Origin: Bhargavaea beijingensis
GTDB lineage: Bacteria; Bacillota; Bacilli; Bacillales_A; Planococcaceae
Reading direction: 5' to 3'
Assembly: GCF_900101985.1 (NCBI RefSeq)
Contig: NZ_FNAR01000013.1
Coordinates: forward strand, 1 to 64,000
Length of the DNA stretch: 64,000 nucleotides
The translations under genes were made by a program, and so were the position numbers. The notes beneath the pieces were generated by a model. It did no database searches. It was not told the DNA's origin and saw only the letters and a program-made list of their open reading frames with translations. Below are positions 42,327 to 54,150 of the stretch, one piece after another (within the stretch, counting starts at the first letter, position 1; each line of letters begins with the position of its first letter).

Positions 42327-43844
42327 TCAGCTGTGGCTCAGTGGAATGTTCACCGTGAAGGTCGAGCCTTTGCCCGGCTCGCTCTCCACAAAGATCGTAC
42401 CGCCGTGAAGATCCACAAGGTGCTTCACGATGGACAGACCAAGCCCGGTGCCTCCTGAATCGCGGCTCCTGGCCCGGTCGACCCTGTAAAAACGCTCGAA
42501 AAGCCTGGGCAGATCCGCAGTTGGTATGCCAATGCCCTTGTCGGCGACAGCGATGGATGCCATCCCGCCCGACACGCTCGCCACGACCCGGATGGGTGTG
42601 CCCGGCTTTGAATAACTGACGGCATTTGCCAGGAGATTGACCAATATCTGGACCAGCCGCTCAGGGTCTCCCTTGACTGTCAGCCCGGCCGGACAATGGG
42701 ACTCGATGGTCATCTCCCGGTTTTTAATCCTGCCGGAAACGGAACGGATGGAACGTTCGATCACATCCTGCACGCTGACAGACTGCAACCTGAGTGTATA
42801 GCCCTCTTTCTCGATCTTTGACAGGTCCAGAAGATCTTCGATCAGCGTCTCCAGCCTGACGCTTTCGCCGTGGATGATCTCCAAAAACTGCATGGCTGCC
42901 TCTTCATCGTGGATGGCCCCATCCATCAGGGTCTCGGAAAAGCCCCGGATCGATGTGATTGGAGTCCTGAGCTCATGAGAAACATTGGCGACAAAGTCTT
43001 TCCTGACCCGCTCCAGTCGGATCAGTTCGGAAATATCATGCATGACGACGACTATGCCAAGCCATCCCCCATGTTTATCAATGACAGGCGCAGAGTAAAC
43101 TGCCATCGTGCGGTTGCCAGAGTCCGTCCTGATATCGATCTGTTCGGTAACCGGCTTTTCCTTGACGGAAACCGTATCGATCAGGGTGACAAGCGCTTCA
43201 GGAAGCCAGGCAGCTTTGTAAGGGCTGCCGATCAGCCCTTCTTCTGTCTGTCCGACCTGATCGAGGAAAAATGAATTGGCCATGGAAATCTCCGAATTCC
43301 TGCCGATCATCAGCAAGCCGCTGCCCATGTTTGCGATCAGCGTCTCCAGCCTTTCCGCTTCCGTCTCCCGCATGGATTCCATCTCCTGCAGATTCCGTGC
43401 CAGGGCATTGACGGCGGTGACCAGGCCGATCTGGATGCCCGGTGCCGCCCATCCGGCCCTGGCAGTATAGTTGCCCTTCGCAAGCTCCATGGTGGTATCC
43501 GTTACCAGATCGATCGGACGGATATAGCGTTCCGTCAAACGGTGGAAAACGATGACGGTGACGATGAACGCAACCGCAAAGACGATAACAATCAGCCGCA
43601 TGAAGCGCGCCGGCGCCACACCCGACCCGTCTTCGGCCATTTTTCTGCTGAGTTCTTCTAGGGCTGTACTGTCCATCTCGATACCCATCTCGTCCAGATG
43701 CCGGGCAACCGCCTCCGACTCGGCCTTTCTTTCCTGGTCCTGCAGGACGGGAAAGGTCTGGCCGAGAACGCTGGCCAGACCGGCCAGCGTGATGCCCATA
43801 ATGAGAATGAACGCCAGGAACAGCCGCCTTTGGAGCGATTTCAT
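42327..43844 (-). CDS. phoR: PhoR, phosphate-responsive sensor histidine kinase
   Basis: 505 residues. Helix 1 (LFLAFILIMGITLAGLASVL), a short extracellular segment (about 50 residues), helix 2 (FMRLIVIVFAVAFIVTVIVF), HAMP, PAS, then HisKA with NVSHELRTPITSIRGF and an HATPase domain (NLLANAVSYSK, DKGIGIP, GGTGLGLSIVKHLV). It is shorter than B. subtilis PhoR (579 aa) because it lacks most of the extracytoplasmic PAS-like domain, so sensing may rely on cytoplasmic cues. The start overlaps the phoP stop (ATGA). Assignment to Pho rests on synteny with mdh and polA. Confidence 0.9.
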   Translation of the reverse strand: MKSLQRRLFLAFILIMGITLAGLASVLGQTFPVLQDQERKAESEAVARHLDEMGIEMDSTALEELSRKMAEDGSGVAPARFMRLIVIVFAVAFIVTVIVFHRLTERYIRPIDLVTDTTMELAKGNYTARAGWAAPGIQIGLVTAVNALARNLQEMESMRETEAERLETLIANMGSGLLMIGRNSEISMANSFFLDQVGQTEEGLIGSPYKAAWLPEALVTLIDTVSVKEKPVTEQIDIRTDSGNRTMAVYSAPVIDKHGGWLGIVVVMHDISELIRLERVRKDFVANVSHELRTPITSIRGFSETLMDGAIHDEEAAMQFLEIIHGESVRLETLIEDLLDLSKIEKEGYTLRLQSVSVQDVIERSIRSVSGRIKNREMTIESHCPAGLTVKGDPERLVQILVNLLANAVSYSKPGTPIRVVASVSGGMASIAVADKGIGIPTADLPRLFERFYRVDRARSRDSGGTGLGLSIVKHLVDLHGGTIFVESEPGKGSTFTVNIPLSHS

Positions 43845-44563
43845 CCTTCCGGCGGTCCCTCGAATTTATAGCCGGTTCCGCGGATTGTCTTGATGAAAAC
43901 CGGACGCCGCGTGTTTTCTTCGATCTTATCGCGGAGGTGGCTGATATGTACATCCACAATCCTGGTGTCACCGGCAAAATCATAGTTCCAGACCGCACTG
44001 AGCAGCTGGTCCCGCGACATCACCCGGTTCCGGTTGGAAATCATGTGGACAAGAAGTTCGAATTCTTTCGGTGTGAATTCCAGCGAAACGCCATCTTTAT
44101 AGGCTTCAAAGCGTTCCGGATACACCTTAAGAGGTCCGGATTCATACACCGCTTCCTTGCGCTCGCCTTCTTCCGGTTGTCCGGAAGCGGATGATTCCGA
44201 CCTTCTGAGCACCGCCTTGACTCGAGCGACGACCTCCCTCGGACTAAAAGGCTTCGTCATATAATCGTCGGCCCCAAGTTCCAATCCGAGGATTTTCTCC
44301 AATTCATCTGACTTCGCCGTCAGCATGATGATCGGGGTGTTCACACCCTTTTGGCGCAGCGTGCGGCAAACATCCATGCCATCCAATTTGGGCAGCATCA
44401 GGTCCAGGACGATCAGATCCGGAATTTCCGACTCCGCCTTTTGCAGGCCTTCCTCCCCGTCCGCTGCGGTAATCACCTCGTATCCCGCCTGTTTCAGATT
44501 GTATTCAAGCAATGTCAAAATCGGACGTTCATCATCCACGACCAAAATTCGTTTCACGATCAT
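43841..44563 (-). CDS. phoP: PhoP, response regulator (OmpR family)
   Basis: 240 residues, the length of B. subtilis PhoP. Receiver domain: ILVVDDERPILTLLEYN (Asp pocket), phospho-Asp in DLIVLDLMLPKLDG, Lys in MTKPFSPRE. The C-terminal winged helix has VMSRDQLLSAVWNYDFAGDT and TIRGTGYKFE. It controls phosphate-starvation genes. ATG 44563 after GGAGG; the start lies 32 bases inside the 3' end of the upstream MaoC gene. Co-translated with phoR. Confidence 0.94.
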   Translation of the reverse strand: MIVKRILVVDDERPILTLLEYNLKQAGYEVITAADGEEGLQKAESEIPDLIVLDLMLPKLDGMDVCRTLRQKGVNTPIIMLTAKSDELEKILGLELGADDYMTKPFSPREVVARVKAVLRRSESSASGQPEEGERKEAVYESGPLKVYPERFEAYKDGVSLEFTPKEFELLVHMISNRNRVMSRDQLLSAVWNYDFAGDTRIVDVHISHLRDKIEENTRRPVFIKTIRGTGYKFEGPPEG

Positions 44564-45053
44564 CCATGCCTCCATCAGGCGCACCTAGCGCAGAAATTTC
44601 AGTGTTGCCATCGACAGCGGGTGCAATCCCGGCCACCAGTTCGCCGGCCATCACAGTCCGGCCTTCCTCATCTGTCGCATCCACCCGGATCAGGACAGTA
44701 CGGGAAAGCAGATCCACTTTTCCGACTGTAAGGTCAAAGGTTACCGTTGAGCCGTGCCAGGCCGCATCCGGAAAGCGGAACCGCTGTTCCAGCATCCGGG
44801 AGCCGGGTCCGGGCAGATGTTTGGATACAGCTGCACTGACGATGCCTGTCAGCATCACAACGGGAACGACCGGTCTTTCATAGCCGGCTGCCGCCGTGAA
44901 GTCGTGCTGGATATAAAGCGGGTTGCTGTCATTGGTCAGCCCGAGGTACAGGAACAAGTCCCGGTCATCCATTTTCTCGACAATCTTCAGGGACTCCCCT
45001 TCATTCAGCTCTTCTGCCGGACGGATCCGTACACGGCGCCGGTTGAATAGCAA
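44532..45053 (-). CDS. MaoC-like hot-dog dehydratase/thioesterase-fold protein
   Basis: 173 residues with a MaoC-type core: FLYLGLTNDSNPLYIQHDFT (the D-x5-H-type hydratase motif appears as N-D-S-N-P-L-Y-I-Q-H-D) and PVVPVVMLTGIVSAAVSKHLPGPG. Related proteins hydrate enoyl-CoA/ACP. Start at TTG 45053 behind AAAGGGGAG; upstream frame is non-homologous. Its last 32 bases overlap phoP, so phoP translation may depend on it. Substrate unknown. Precedes phoPR. Confidence 0.85.
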   Translation of the reverse strand: MLFNRRRVRIRPAEELNEGESLKIVEKMDDRDLFLYLGLTNDSNPLYIQHDFTAAAGYERPVVPVVMLTGIVSAAVSKHLPGPGSRMLEQRFRFPDAAWHGSTVTFDLTVGKVDLLSRTVLIRVDATDEEGRTVMAGELVAGIAPAVDGNTEISALGAPDGGMDDRETNFGRG

Positions 45054-45128
45054 ATCAATCTCCCCTTTGGCGGTGTGGTCTGCAGAGGACTGTTCTGATC
45101 CGCCGCTCTGCTTACTTCCAATATTCTT

Positions 45129-45137
45129 ATTATAGCA
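45129..45137 (-). promoter_or_regulatory. Extended -10 promoter of the MaoC-phoPR operon
   Basis: TGCTATAAT on the minus strand (perfect -10 with a TG extension). No good -35, as in several activator-assisted promoters; PhoP boxes could not be made out by eye. Confidence 0.55.
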
Positions 45138-45263
45138 TGCACGGCAAACACACGGGCCATCCGGACAAGAAAGGAGGGGCATGGCAAAAAGACAGGATAT
45201 ACTGCCCTCTGCAATGCCCCCAAGCAACTACCTTCGGACCACTTCTTTTTTGGTGAGAAACGC

Positions 45264-46202
45264 TTATTCCAGGACGTTCATCACATTCCTGACGGACTCG
45301 GCGGATTTTTTAAAGCTTTCTTCCTCATCCGGTGTGAGTTCAAGCTCAATGATCTTCTCGATGCCGTTCGCTCCGAGCACTGTGGGCACGCCAAGATAGA
45401 TGCCATCCAGCCCGTATTCGCCTTCCAGATAAGCAATTGACGGGATTACACGCTTCTGGTCTTTCAGAATCGCTTCCGCCATTTCGGCCAATGATGCGGC
45501 AGGCGCATAGTAGGCAGAGCCGTTGCCGAGCAGATTGACGATCTCCGCGCCGCCTTTTCGTGTCCGGTCAACGATTGCTTCAAGCCGTTCCGGCGACAGT
45601 AGTGTTTCAAGCGGAATGCCGCCCGCATAGGAATATCGGACAAGCGGAACCATGTCGTCGCCATGACCGCCGAGGACGAACCCGGTGATGTCTTTGACCG
45701 AAAGATTCAGCTCTTCCGCGACGAATGTACGGAAACGGGCCGTATCCAGTACACCGGATTGACCGATGACGCGCTCCTTCGGAAAGCCGCTTTCCCGGAA
45801 CACTGTGTAGGTCATGGCATCCACAGGATTCGTCAGGACCAGGAAGGTGGTATCCGGTGAATATTTGACCACCTCGGTCGTTACGGCTTTCATGATTTTC
45901 TGGTTGGTCTGGACCAGCTCGTCACGGCTCATGCCCGGTTTCCGGGCCATTCCCGCCGTGATGATCACCATATCGGAATTCGCCGTTTCCCGATAATCGG
46001 ACGTGCCGGTGACTTTCGCATCAAACCCCAGTACCGGGGCTGCTTCGGCCATATCGAGTGCTTTTCCTTTGGTGGGATTCTCCATATCCGGAATATCGAC
46101 CAGGACCACATCACCAAGTTCTTTCTGGGCAATCAGGAATGCCGTGGTAGCTCCTGTGAAACCAGAGCCGATCACTGAAATTTTCTTACGCTTGACGGAC
46201 AT
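45264..46202 (-). CDS. mdh: Malate dehydrogenase
   Basis: 312 residues, lactate-dehydrogenase-like type as in Bacillus. Rossmann motif [16 protein letters not shown], coenzyme Asp in [12 protein letters not shown] (NAD), substrate Arg in [12 protein letters not shown] and catalytic His in [14 protein letters not shown]. It oxidises malate to oxaloacetate in the TCA cycle. ATG 46202 after AAGGAGTG; a GTG two codons upstream is less likely. Follows icd with a terminator in between. Confidence 0.97.
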   Translation of the reverse strand: MSVKRKKISVIGSGFTGATTAFLIAQKELGDVVLVDIPDMENPTKGKALDMAEAAPVLGFDAKVTGTSDYRETANSDMVIITAGMARKPGMSRDELVQTNQKIMKAVTTEVVKYSPDTTFLVLTNPVDAMTYTVFRESGFPKERVIGQSGVLDTARFRTFVAEELNLSVKDITGFVLGGHGDDMVPLVRYSYAGGIPLETLLSPERLEAIVDRTRKGGAEIVNLLGNGSAYYAPAASLAEMAEAILKDQKRVIPSIAYLEGEYGLDGIYLGVPTVLGANGIEKIIELELTPDEEESFKKSAESVRNVMNVLE

Positions 46203-46257
46203 GAACACTCACTCCTTCAAAATAAGTCATCCTTTGCTCACTTAACGTTTCGGATGT

Positions 46258-46288
46258 AAAAAAGGGAGGAGCCTGGGCTCCTCCCTTT
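46258..46288 (-). terminator. Terminator of citZ-icd
   Basis: AAAGGGAGGAGCC (46261-46273) pairs perfectly with GGCTCCTCCCTTT (46276-46288); the minus-strand tail is TTTTTTA. It lies 55 bases before mdh, so mdh is fed by readthrough or its own promoter. Confidence 0.85.
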
Positions 46289-46324
46289 CATATTCCCGTT
46301 ATTCGGCAAAAAACGCCTCACCGA

Positions 46325-47593
46325 TTACAGGTTCTTGATCAGTTCGTCGGCGAACTCGGAAGTCTTGACTTCTGTCGCGCCGTCCATCAGACGGGCAAAA
46401 TCGTAAGTGACGACTTTGGATGCAATCGTCTTCTCGATGGATTCCGTGATGAGGGCAGCTGCTTCGTTCCAGCCGAGATGTTCAAGCATCATCACGCCGG
46501 AAAGGAGTACCGAGGACGGGTTGACTTTGTCGAGACCTGCGTACTTCGGTGCCGTACCGTGTGTCGCTTCGAAGATCGCGTGGCCGGTCACATAGTTGAT
46601 GTTCGCGCCAGGCGCGATTCCGATGCCACCGACTTGCGCAGCAAGCGCATCGGAGATGTAGTCGCCGTTCAGGTTCATCGTCGCAACGACGTCGAATTCT
46701 TTCGGGCGTGTCAGGATCTGCTGGAGGAAGATGTCTGCAATCGCATCTTTGATGATCAGCTTGCCGGCCGCTTCAGCATCGGATTGTGCTTTGTTTGCAG
46801 CATCCGCGCCCTGCTCTTCCTTGATCTTGTCGTATTCGTTCCAAGTGAAGACCTTGTCGCCGAACTCTTGCTCAGCCACTTCGTAGCCCCAGTTCTTGAA
46901 CGCGCCTTCTGTGAACTTCATGATGTTGCCTTTGTGGACGAGTGTAACCGACTTGCGGCCTTCCTTGAGTGCGTACTCGATTGCGGAGCGGACGAGGCGC
47001 TTCGTGCCTTCTTCGGATACCGGCTTGATGCCGATGCCGGAAGTCTCAGGGAAGCGGATGTTTTTGACACCCATTTCGTTCTGGAGGAAGTCGATCAGTT
47101 TGTTTACTTCATCGGTGCCCTTCTGGTATTCGATACCCGCATAGATATCTTCTGTATTTTCACGGAAGATGACCATATCGGTGTGTTCAGGGTGCTTGAC
47201 CGGCGAAGGCACGCCTTCGAAATAACGGACAGGACGCACGCAAGCGAATAGGTCGAGTTCCTGGCGGAGTGCAACGTTCAGGGAGCGGAAGCCGCCGCCG
47301 ATCGGAGTCGTCAGGGGACCTTTGATCGCGATGAGGTACTCATCGATTGTCTTTAGTGTTTCTTCAGGAAGCCAGTTTCCTGTTTCGTTGAACGCCTTCT
47401 CGCCTGCAAGAACTTCCTTCCAGACGATTTGCTTTTTGCCGTCATATGCTTTCTCAACCGCTGCTTCAAGGACGCGGGAAGCTGCATTCCAGATATCAGG
47501 ACCTGTACCGTCACCGATGATAAAAGGAATGACGGGAGCGTCTGGTACATTCAGTTTGCCATTGGATACTGTGATCTTTTCGCCGTTTGCCAT
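46325..47593 (-). CDS. icd: Isocitrate dehydrogenase (NADP+)
   Basis: 422 residues, prokaryotic NADP type. Substrate-binding loop [27 protein letters not shown] with the regulatory serine, metal Asp residues in [17 protein letters not shown], and HGTAPKYAG for coenzyme. It converts isocitrate to 2-oxoglutarate. ATG 47593. It follows citZ by 87 bases containing a hairpin, as in the B. subtilis citZ-icd-mdh operon. Confidence 0.98.
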   Translation of the reverse strand: MANGEKITVSNGKLNVPDAPVIPFIIGDGTGPDIWNAASRVLEAAVEKAYDGKKQIVWKEVLAGEKAFNETGNWLPEETLKTIDEYLIAIKGPLTTPIGGGFRSLNVALRQELDLFACVRPVRYFEGVPSPVKHPEHTDMVIFRENTEDIYAGIEYQKGTDEVNKLIDFLQNEMGVKNIRFPETSGIGIKPVSEEGTKRLVRSAIEYALKEGRKSVTLVHKGNIMKFTEGAFKNWGYEVAEQEFGDKVFTWNEYDKIKEEQGADAANKAQSDAEAAGKLIIKDAIADIFLQQILTRPKEFDVVATMNLNGDYISDALAAQVGGIGIAPGANINYVTGHAIFEATHGTAPKYAGLDKVNPSSVLLSGVMMLEHLGWNEAAALITESIEKTIASKVVTYDFARLMDGATEVKTSEFADELIKNL

Positions 47594-47630
47594 TTGTTGG
47601 ATTCCTCCTGATTCTATCTTTGTTCACAAG

Positions 47631-47655
47631 TAGGGGACGGCATTTGCCGTCCCTA
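47631..47655 (-). other. Intercistronic hairpin between citZ and icd
   Basis: GGGACGGC pairs with GCCGTCCC around a four-base loop. No T-run follows, so it is more likely an mRNA-processing or stabilising element than a terminator. Confidence 0.55.
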
Positions 47656-47680
47656 ACATTGTACACTATTTCACATACAA

Positions 47681-48796
47681 TTATCGTTCGTTTACAGGAA
47701 CGTAGGATTGCATGCCCGGACCCACATATTCAGCGCGCGGGCGGATCAGGCGGTTATTCGCATATTGTTCAAGGATGTGTGCGATCCAGCCGGACATGCG
47801 GGACACCGCGAAAATCGGCGTGAAGAGGTCATGGTCGATGCCGAGCGCGTGGTAGACCGATGCCGAGTAGAAGTCGACGTTCGGAGGCAGGTTCTTTTGC
47901 CCGGTGACAATCTCTTCGATCTGTGTCGACATCTTGTAGAGGTCTTCCTGCCCGGTCAGGGCTGTGAGTTTCTCGGACATTTCACGCAGGTGTTTTGCAC
48001 GCGGGTCGCCCTTGCGGTAGACACGGTGGCCGAAGCCCATGATCTTCTCCTTGTTATCCAGCTTTTCCTGAATATAGGACTCGACCTTGTCCGGCGTGCC
48101 GATTTCAGTCAGCATTTTCATGACCTGCTCGTTTGCACCGCCGTGGAGAGGGCCTTTGAGCGCACCGATTGCCGCAGTTACACCGGAGTAGATGTCGGAA
48201 AGAGTCGCGACACAAACCCGCGCGGTAAATGTGGATGCATTCAGCTCATGATCCGCGTGGAGAACGAGCGCCTTGTTGAACGCTTCTTCTTCGATCGCTT
48301 CAGGCTCCTTGCCGTTCAGCATGTAGAGGAAGTTCGCAGCATAGCTGAGTTCCTTCTTCGGCGCAATCGGCTCCTCACCTTTACGGATGCGGGAAAATGC
48401 CGTCACAACAGTCGCAACTTTTGCCTGGAGCTTGATGGCTTTTTCATAGTTGGCTTCGTCGGACATGTCTTCCGCCTTCTCATCATACAATCCCAAGAGT
48501 GAAACTGCCGTGCGCAGCGCAGCCATCGGGTGAACGTTTCCGATCGGGTAAGTCTTGAAGTGGTCAAGCACTTCCTGCGGCACAGCCATGTTGTCGGCCA
48601 ACTGCTGCTTCAGTTCCGACAGCTCATCCGCATTCGGAAGGCGTTTGTGCCACAGAAGGTAGACGACTTCTTCAAAACTTGCGTGGTTTGCAAGGTCATC
48701 AATGTTATAACCGACGTATGTAAGTGTATCGTCGATAATGGAGCTGATGGAAGACTCGGTAGCGACTACCCCTTCAAGTCCGCGTGTTGCACTCAT
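47681..48796 (-). CDS. citZ: Citrate synthase II
   Basis: 371 residues, the short Gram-positive type. Catalytic His residues lie in HADHELNASTF-type and GPLHGGANEQVMKM and FGHRVYRKGDPRA segments, and the catalytic Asp in the C-terminal VDFYSASVYHALGI region. It condenses acetyl-CoA and oxaloacetate. ATG 48796 after AAAGGAGA; 14 further upstream codons are not conserved. Strong promoter with a cre-like site at the start of transcription. Confidence 0.97.
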   Translation of the reverse strand: MSATRGLEGVVATESSISSIIDDTLTYVGYNIDDLANHASFEEVVYLLWHKRLPNADELSELKQQLADNMAVPQEVLDHFKTYPIGNVHPMAALRTAVSLLGLYDEKAEDMSDEANYEKAIKLQAKVATVVTAFSRIRKGEEPIAPKKELSYAANFLYMLNGKEPEAIEEEAFNKALVLHADHELNASTFTARVCVATLSDIYSGVTAAIGALKGPLHGGANEQVMKMLTEIGTPDKVESYIQEKLDNKEKIMGFGHRVYRKGDPRAKHLREMSEKLTALTGQEDLYKMSTQIEEIVTGQKNLPPNVDFYSASVYHALGIDHDLFTPIFAVSRMSGWIAHILEQYANNRLIRPRAEYVGPGMQSYVPVNER

Positions 48797-48878
48797 ATCA
48801 ATCTCTCCTTTTTCCCTGTAATGCCTTTGCCCGGGCATAAAAAAACCGGGTTTCGGCCCTATGAAGCTTGTACAAATC

Positions 48879-48893
48879 TGTTAAACGCTTACA
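48879..48893. promoter_or_regulatory. cre-like site at the citZ transcription start
   Basis: TGTTAAACGCTTACA is the catabolite-responsive element palindrome with one extra base between its halves (canonical TGTAAGCG-TTAACA on the other strand). It covers about +1 to +14, where CcpA binding would block initiation. Confidence 0.55.
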
Positions 48894-48898
48894 AGAAC

Positions 48899-48927
48899 AT
48901 TATAATCATTTCTTACATTTTTGTGAA
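48899..48927 (-). promoter_or_regulatory. Promoter of citZ
   Basis: TTCACA (48922-48927), 17 bp, perfect TATAAT (48899-48904) on the minus strand. Confidence 0.8.
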
Positions 48928-49020
48928 TGGAAATGCATGATTTTCTTTTCCGCTTGGGCAGAACAAGCAAAAAGACGGGCGAAGCATCAAAAAAACGGCT
49001 GAAAACAGGAGTGTGAAAAA

Positions 49021-49983
49021 GTGAAGACCGGCCATCAATTCAAAAAAGGTGCCAGAACTTACGGTCCGATCATTGCCGGAGCAGCCCTTTGCTTCTTCCT
49101 GCCTCAACTGTCACTTGCCATCCTTGCGGGTTATATCGCCTCCCCTGCCGTTTTCTTCATGAAGCATCGGCTCCGCATTCCGCTTCCCGCCGCCGCTTTA
49201 TTGGCCGAACTTCTGATTCTGGCATCTGCCGTTTTTGTGCTGCTGTTCGCACTTCAGCAGATTATCTTGGCTCTGCCAGCCATTCGTGCCGCTCTTTCCG
49301 TCATGCACTTTGATCATCCACTCGCTTCCGAATGGCTGACATATGCAGAAACGGCCGTTTCCGCTGCGGGTGACAGACTGATCGATTCATCAGCCGGCAT
49401 GCTCCAGGCAGCTTTCGGACAAGTGTTCTCTTTTATTCTTTTCCTGCTTGCTTTTTATTTCGCCCTCTATGAATCTGCAAGGGATCGCTTTTGGTTCCTT
49501 GCCGCTCTTCCGGCAGATGCAAGAGAAAAAGCAAAAGGAATGTTCCGTGAGGGCGGTAACCTCTTTGGAACATTCCTGTTCGTTGAGCTCAGGCTGATTT
49601 TTCTGACGTTCGCCATCCTGAGCATCGGACTGGCAGTACTCGGATTCGGTTCTCCTGTTGGCCGGGCGTTTCTGATCGCACTGGCGGACAGCCTGCCGTT
49701 TCTCGGCATCGGAATCTTCCTGATCCCTATGGCTGTCTATTATCTGCTCAGCGGCTACCCTCTTTTGGGTGTTGCGCTGATCGTACTCTACATTTTCGTC
49801 ATGCTGACCCGGCAAATCGCCGAATCCAGGATGTGGGCGGCTACCTTTCAGCTCAGGCCCTCACAAACCTTCTTTATAACGGCGGCATCGATTCTGCTTT
49901 TCGGATTGGCAGGGATCGTGCTGAGCCCGATTCTGCTGTTTATGGCGGCGCGCGTCAAGAAAATGCCCTCCTTCAGCGGATGA
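49021..49983 (+). CDS. ytvI: YtvI-like AI-2E/PerM family membrane protein
   Basis: 320 residues with about seven to eight membrane helices. Family patterns are an N-terminal helical pair, a soluble segment around 90-130, and the conserved ALADSLPFLGIGIFLIPMAVY block followed by RQIAESRMWAATFQLRP. PerM-family proteins are proposed efflux transporters; substrate unknown. GTG start at 49021 behind CAGGAGTG. Located next to citZ as in B. subtilis. Its 3' end overlaps the convergent fxsA by 11 bases. Confidence 0.85.
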   Translation: MKTGHQFKKGARTYGPIIAGAALCFFLPQLSLAILAGYIASPAVFFMKHRLRIPLPAAALLAELLILASAVFVLLFALQQIILALPAIRAALSVMHFDHPLASEWLTYAETAVSAAGDRLIDSSAGMLQAAFGQVFSFILFLLAFYFALYESARDRFWFLAALPADAREKAKGMFREGGNLFGTFLFVELRLIFLTFAILSIGLAVLGFGSPVGRAFLIALADSLPFLGIGIFLIPMAVYYLLSGYPLLGVALIVLYIFVMLTRQIAESRMWAATFQLRPSQTFFITAASILLFGLAGIVLSPILLFMAARVKKMPSFSG

Positions 49984-50359
49984 TGACCATGCTGCCGTTT
50001 TTCATCTTTTTCCGGATCTGCCGATAAAGGATTGGTTTCAGCTTTTTCCTTACTGCAGGAATCAGTAAAAACAGGCCGATTGCGTCCGTAATGAAACCCG
50101 GGAACAGGAGCATGAGCCCGCCTGCCAAAATAAACAGTCCATCCAATGCGGCATCGCCCGGCGGATATCCTTCGGCCGCTTGTTTCCGGATATCCTGCCA
50201 CGCACGCAACCCTTCACGCTTAGCCAGGTAAGATCCTGCAGCCGCCGTCAGCAGAATCAGAAGGATGGTTTCAAACACCCCCAGATGGCTTCCGGCGTAT
50301 AGGAGGACGGCCAATTCGGTCGTCGGGACAACGATAAACAAAAGGAACAGCCATTTCAA
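49973..50359 (-). CDS. fxsA: FxsA family membrane protein
   Basis: 128 residues with three to four helices: LFLLFIVVPTTELAVLLYAG, FETILLILLTAAAGSYLAKREGLRA and ILAGGLMLLFPGFITDAIGL are diagnostic of FxsA. In E. coli it relieves F-plasmid exclusion of phage T7; the general role is unknown. TTG start at 50359 after AAAGGA. It lies just downstream of pyk, separated by a terminator hairpin that overlaps its ribosome site region. Confidence 0.9.
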   Translation of the reverse strand: MKWLFLLFIVVPTTELAVLLYAGSHLGVFETILLILLTAAAGSYLAKREGLRAWQDIRKQAAEGYPPGDAALDGLFILAGGLMLLFPGFITDAIGLFLLIPAVRKKLKPILYRQIRKKMKNGSMVIIR

Positions 50360-50374
50360 ATTGCAAAATCCTTT

Positions 50375-50408
50375 CGAAAGACGCCCTGCCGTTCCGGCCA
50401 GGGCGTCT
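50375..50408 (-). terminator. Terminator of pyk
   Basis: GACGCCCTG (50380-50388) pairs with CAGGGCGTC (50399-50407); the minus-strand tail is TTTCG only. Some readthrough into fxsA is likely. Confidence 0.65.
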
Positions 50409-50424
50409 TGGGTTCTTGATTCGA

Positions 50425-52185
50425 TTATAGCACGGATGCATGGCCGTTGTAGACTACGCCGGCTTCGGCATCGATTGTCAGGTCCTGGCCGTCTTCAATT
50501 TCGGTCATTGCATTTTTCACTCCGATGATGACCGGAATGCCCACATTCAGGCCGACGACCGCCGCATGGCTGGTCAAGCCGCCTTCCTGCACGACCATGC
50601 CGGCGCACTGCTCGATCGCCGGCATCATCTCACGGTCCGTCCCGTAGGTGACCAGAATTTTGCCCTTCGTGTCGCTCGCGAGCGCTTCTTCGGCATTGCG
50701 GACGACTACGGCCTGTCCAAAAGCGACCGCCTTTCCGATGCCCTGGCCTTTTGCGAGGAGATCTCCGATCACGTGGATTTTCATCAGGTTGGTCGTTCCC
50801 GCTTCCCCGACCGGGACGCCTGCCGTGATGATCACGACATCTCCATGGGTGACGTACTTATGCTTGATGCTTTCCTCAACCGATGTCTCCAGGATGGCAT
50901 CGATTGACTTGACACGCTCCCCGACAATCGGATAAACGCCCCAGACAAGCGTCAGCCTGCGCGAGCATTCGTCAGATGCCGTCACTGCGACGATCGGACA
51001 GCCCGGACGATACTTCGCGATCATCTTTGCTGTCTGACCGCTTTCCGTTGGCGCGATGACGGCTCTGACGTTCAGGTTGACTGCCGTGTAGGCTGCGGCC
51101 TGTCCGATGGCGTCCGTCATGTTGCCTTCCTTTTCGCGTCGGCGCGTTGAAATGACGGAACGGTAATCGACGGCAGCTTCCGCAGTTTTTGCAATCCTGT
51201 CCATCGTCCGGACCGACTCTGCCGGATACTGGCCGGCAGCTGTCTCACCGGATAGCATGATGGCATCAGATCCGTCCAGGATGGCGTTTGCCACATCGCT
51301 CGCCTCGGCCCGTGTCGGGCGGGGGTTTCGCTGCATCGAGTCAAGCATCTGAGTAGCGGTGATCACCGGCTTGCCGGCCTGATTGCACTTTTCAATCATC
51401 TGCTTTTGGACAATCGGCACTTCCTCTGCCGGAATCTCTACGCCGAGGTCGCCCCGTGCGACCATCAGTCCGTCGGACACCTCGAGAATGGCATCCAGGT
51501 TGTCGACACCTTCGCGGTTCTCGATCTTTGGAATGATCTGCACGTGGCCTGCGCCGTTTTCTTCAAGCAGTTTCCGTATCTCCATGACGTCGGATGCACG
51601 GCGGACAAATGACGCTGCGATAAAGTCCACTCCGCTTTTGATGCCGAAGAGGATGTCAGAGGCATCTTTCTCCGTGATTCCCGGAAGCTGGACGGACACG
51701 CCCGGTACATTGACGCCCTTTTTGTCCTTGAGCGTTCCCGCATTCCGGACGACCGTCCGGATTCTTCCGTCTTCGGGATCGGACTCGCGGACCTCAAGTT
51801 CGATCAGGCCGTCATCCAGCAGGATAACGGAACCTGCATGCACATCTTCGGCAAGCCTGTCGTAAGTGACTGAGAAACGTTCGGAATTGCCGAGCACCTC
51901 GGTCATCATGATATCGATCTGCTGCCCGTTCTCCAGCTCTATCGCTCCGCCTTCCATCTTGTGGGTGCGGATTTCCGGGCCCTTCGTGTCCAGAAGGATG
52001 CCGACAACCTGGTTCATCCTGCTGGCAACCTCGCGGATATTGCGGATTCTCGCCAGATGCTCTTCATGGTCACCGTGGGAGAAGTTGAGCCTTGCCACGT
52101 TCATTCCCGCGCTGATCAGCTGCTCCAGCATCTCAGGCGATTCACTCGCCGGCCCGATTGTACATACGATTTTCGTTTTCCTCAC
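50425..52185 (-). CDS. pyk: Pyruvate kinase with C-terminal PEP-utiliser domain
   Basis: 586 residues. Catalytic barrel: [19 protein letters not shown]-type [48 protein letters not shown]. An extra C-terminal domain of about 110 residues has the PEP-utilising [18 protein letters not shown] motif, as in Bacillus and Geobacillus. It makes pyruvate and ATP from PEP. GTG start at 52185. Downstream of pfkA by 18 bases, in one operon. Confidence 0.98.
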   Translation of the reverse strand: MRKTKIVCTIGPASESPEMLEQLISAGMNVARLNFSHGDHEEHLARIRNIREVASRMNQVVGILLDTKGPEIRTHKMEGGAIELENGQQIDIMMTEVLGNSERFSVTYDRLAEDVHAGSVILLDDGLIELEVRESDPEDGRIRTVVRNAGTLKDKKGVNVPGVSVQLPGITEKDASDILFGIKSGVDFIAASFVRRASDVMEIRKLLEENGAGHVQIIPKIENREGVDNLDAILEVSDGLMVARGDLGVEIPAEEVPIVQKQMIEKCNQAGKPVITATQMLDSMQRNPRPTRAEASDVANAILDGSDAIMLSGETAAGQYPAESVRTMDRIAKTAEAAVDYRSVISTRRREKEGNMTDAIGQAAAYTAVNLNVRAVIAPTESGQTAKMIAKYRPGCPIVAVTASDECSRRLTLVWGVYPIVGERVKSIDAILETSVEESIKHKYVTHGDVVIITAGVPVGEAGTTNLMKIHVIGDLLAKGQGIGKAVAFGQAVVVRNAEEALASDTKGKILVTYGTDREMMPAIEQCAGMVVQEGGLTSHAAVVGLNVGIPVIIGVKNAMTEIEDGQDLTIDAEAGVVYNGHASVL

Positions 52186-52203
52186 ATCGCTCGCCCCAAT
52201 CCT

Positions 52204-54149
<1,946 letters not shown>

Positions 54150-54150
54150 A

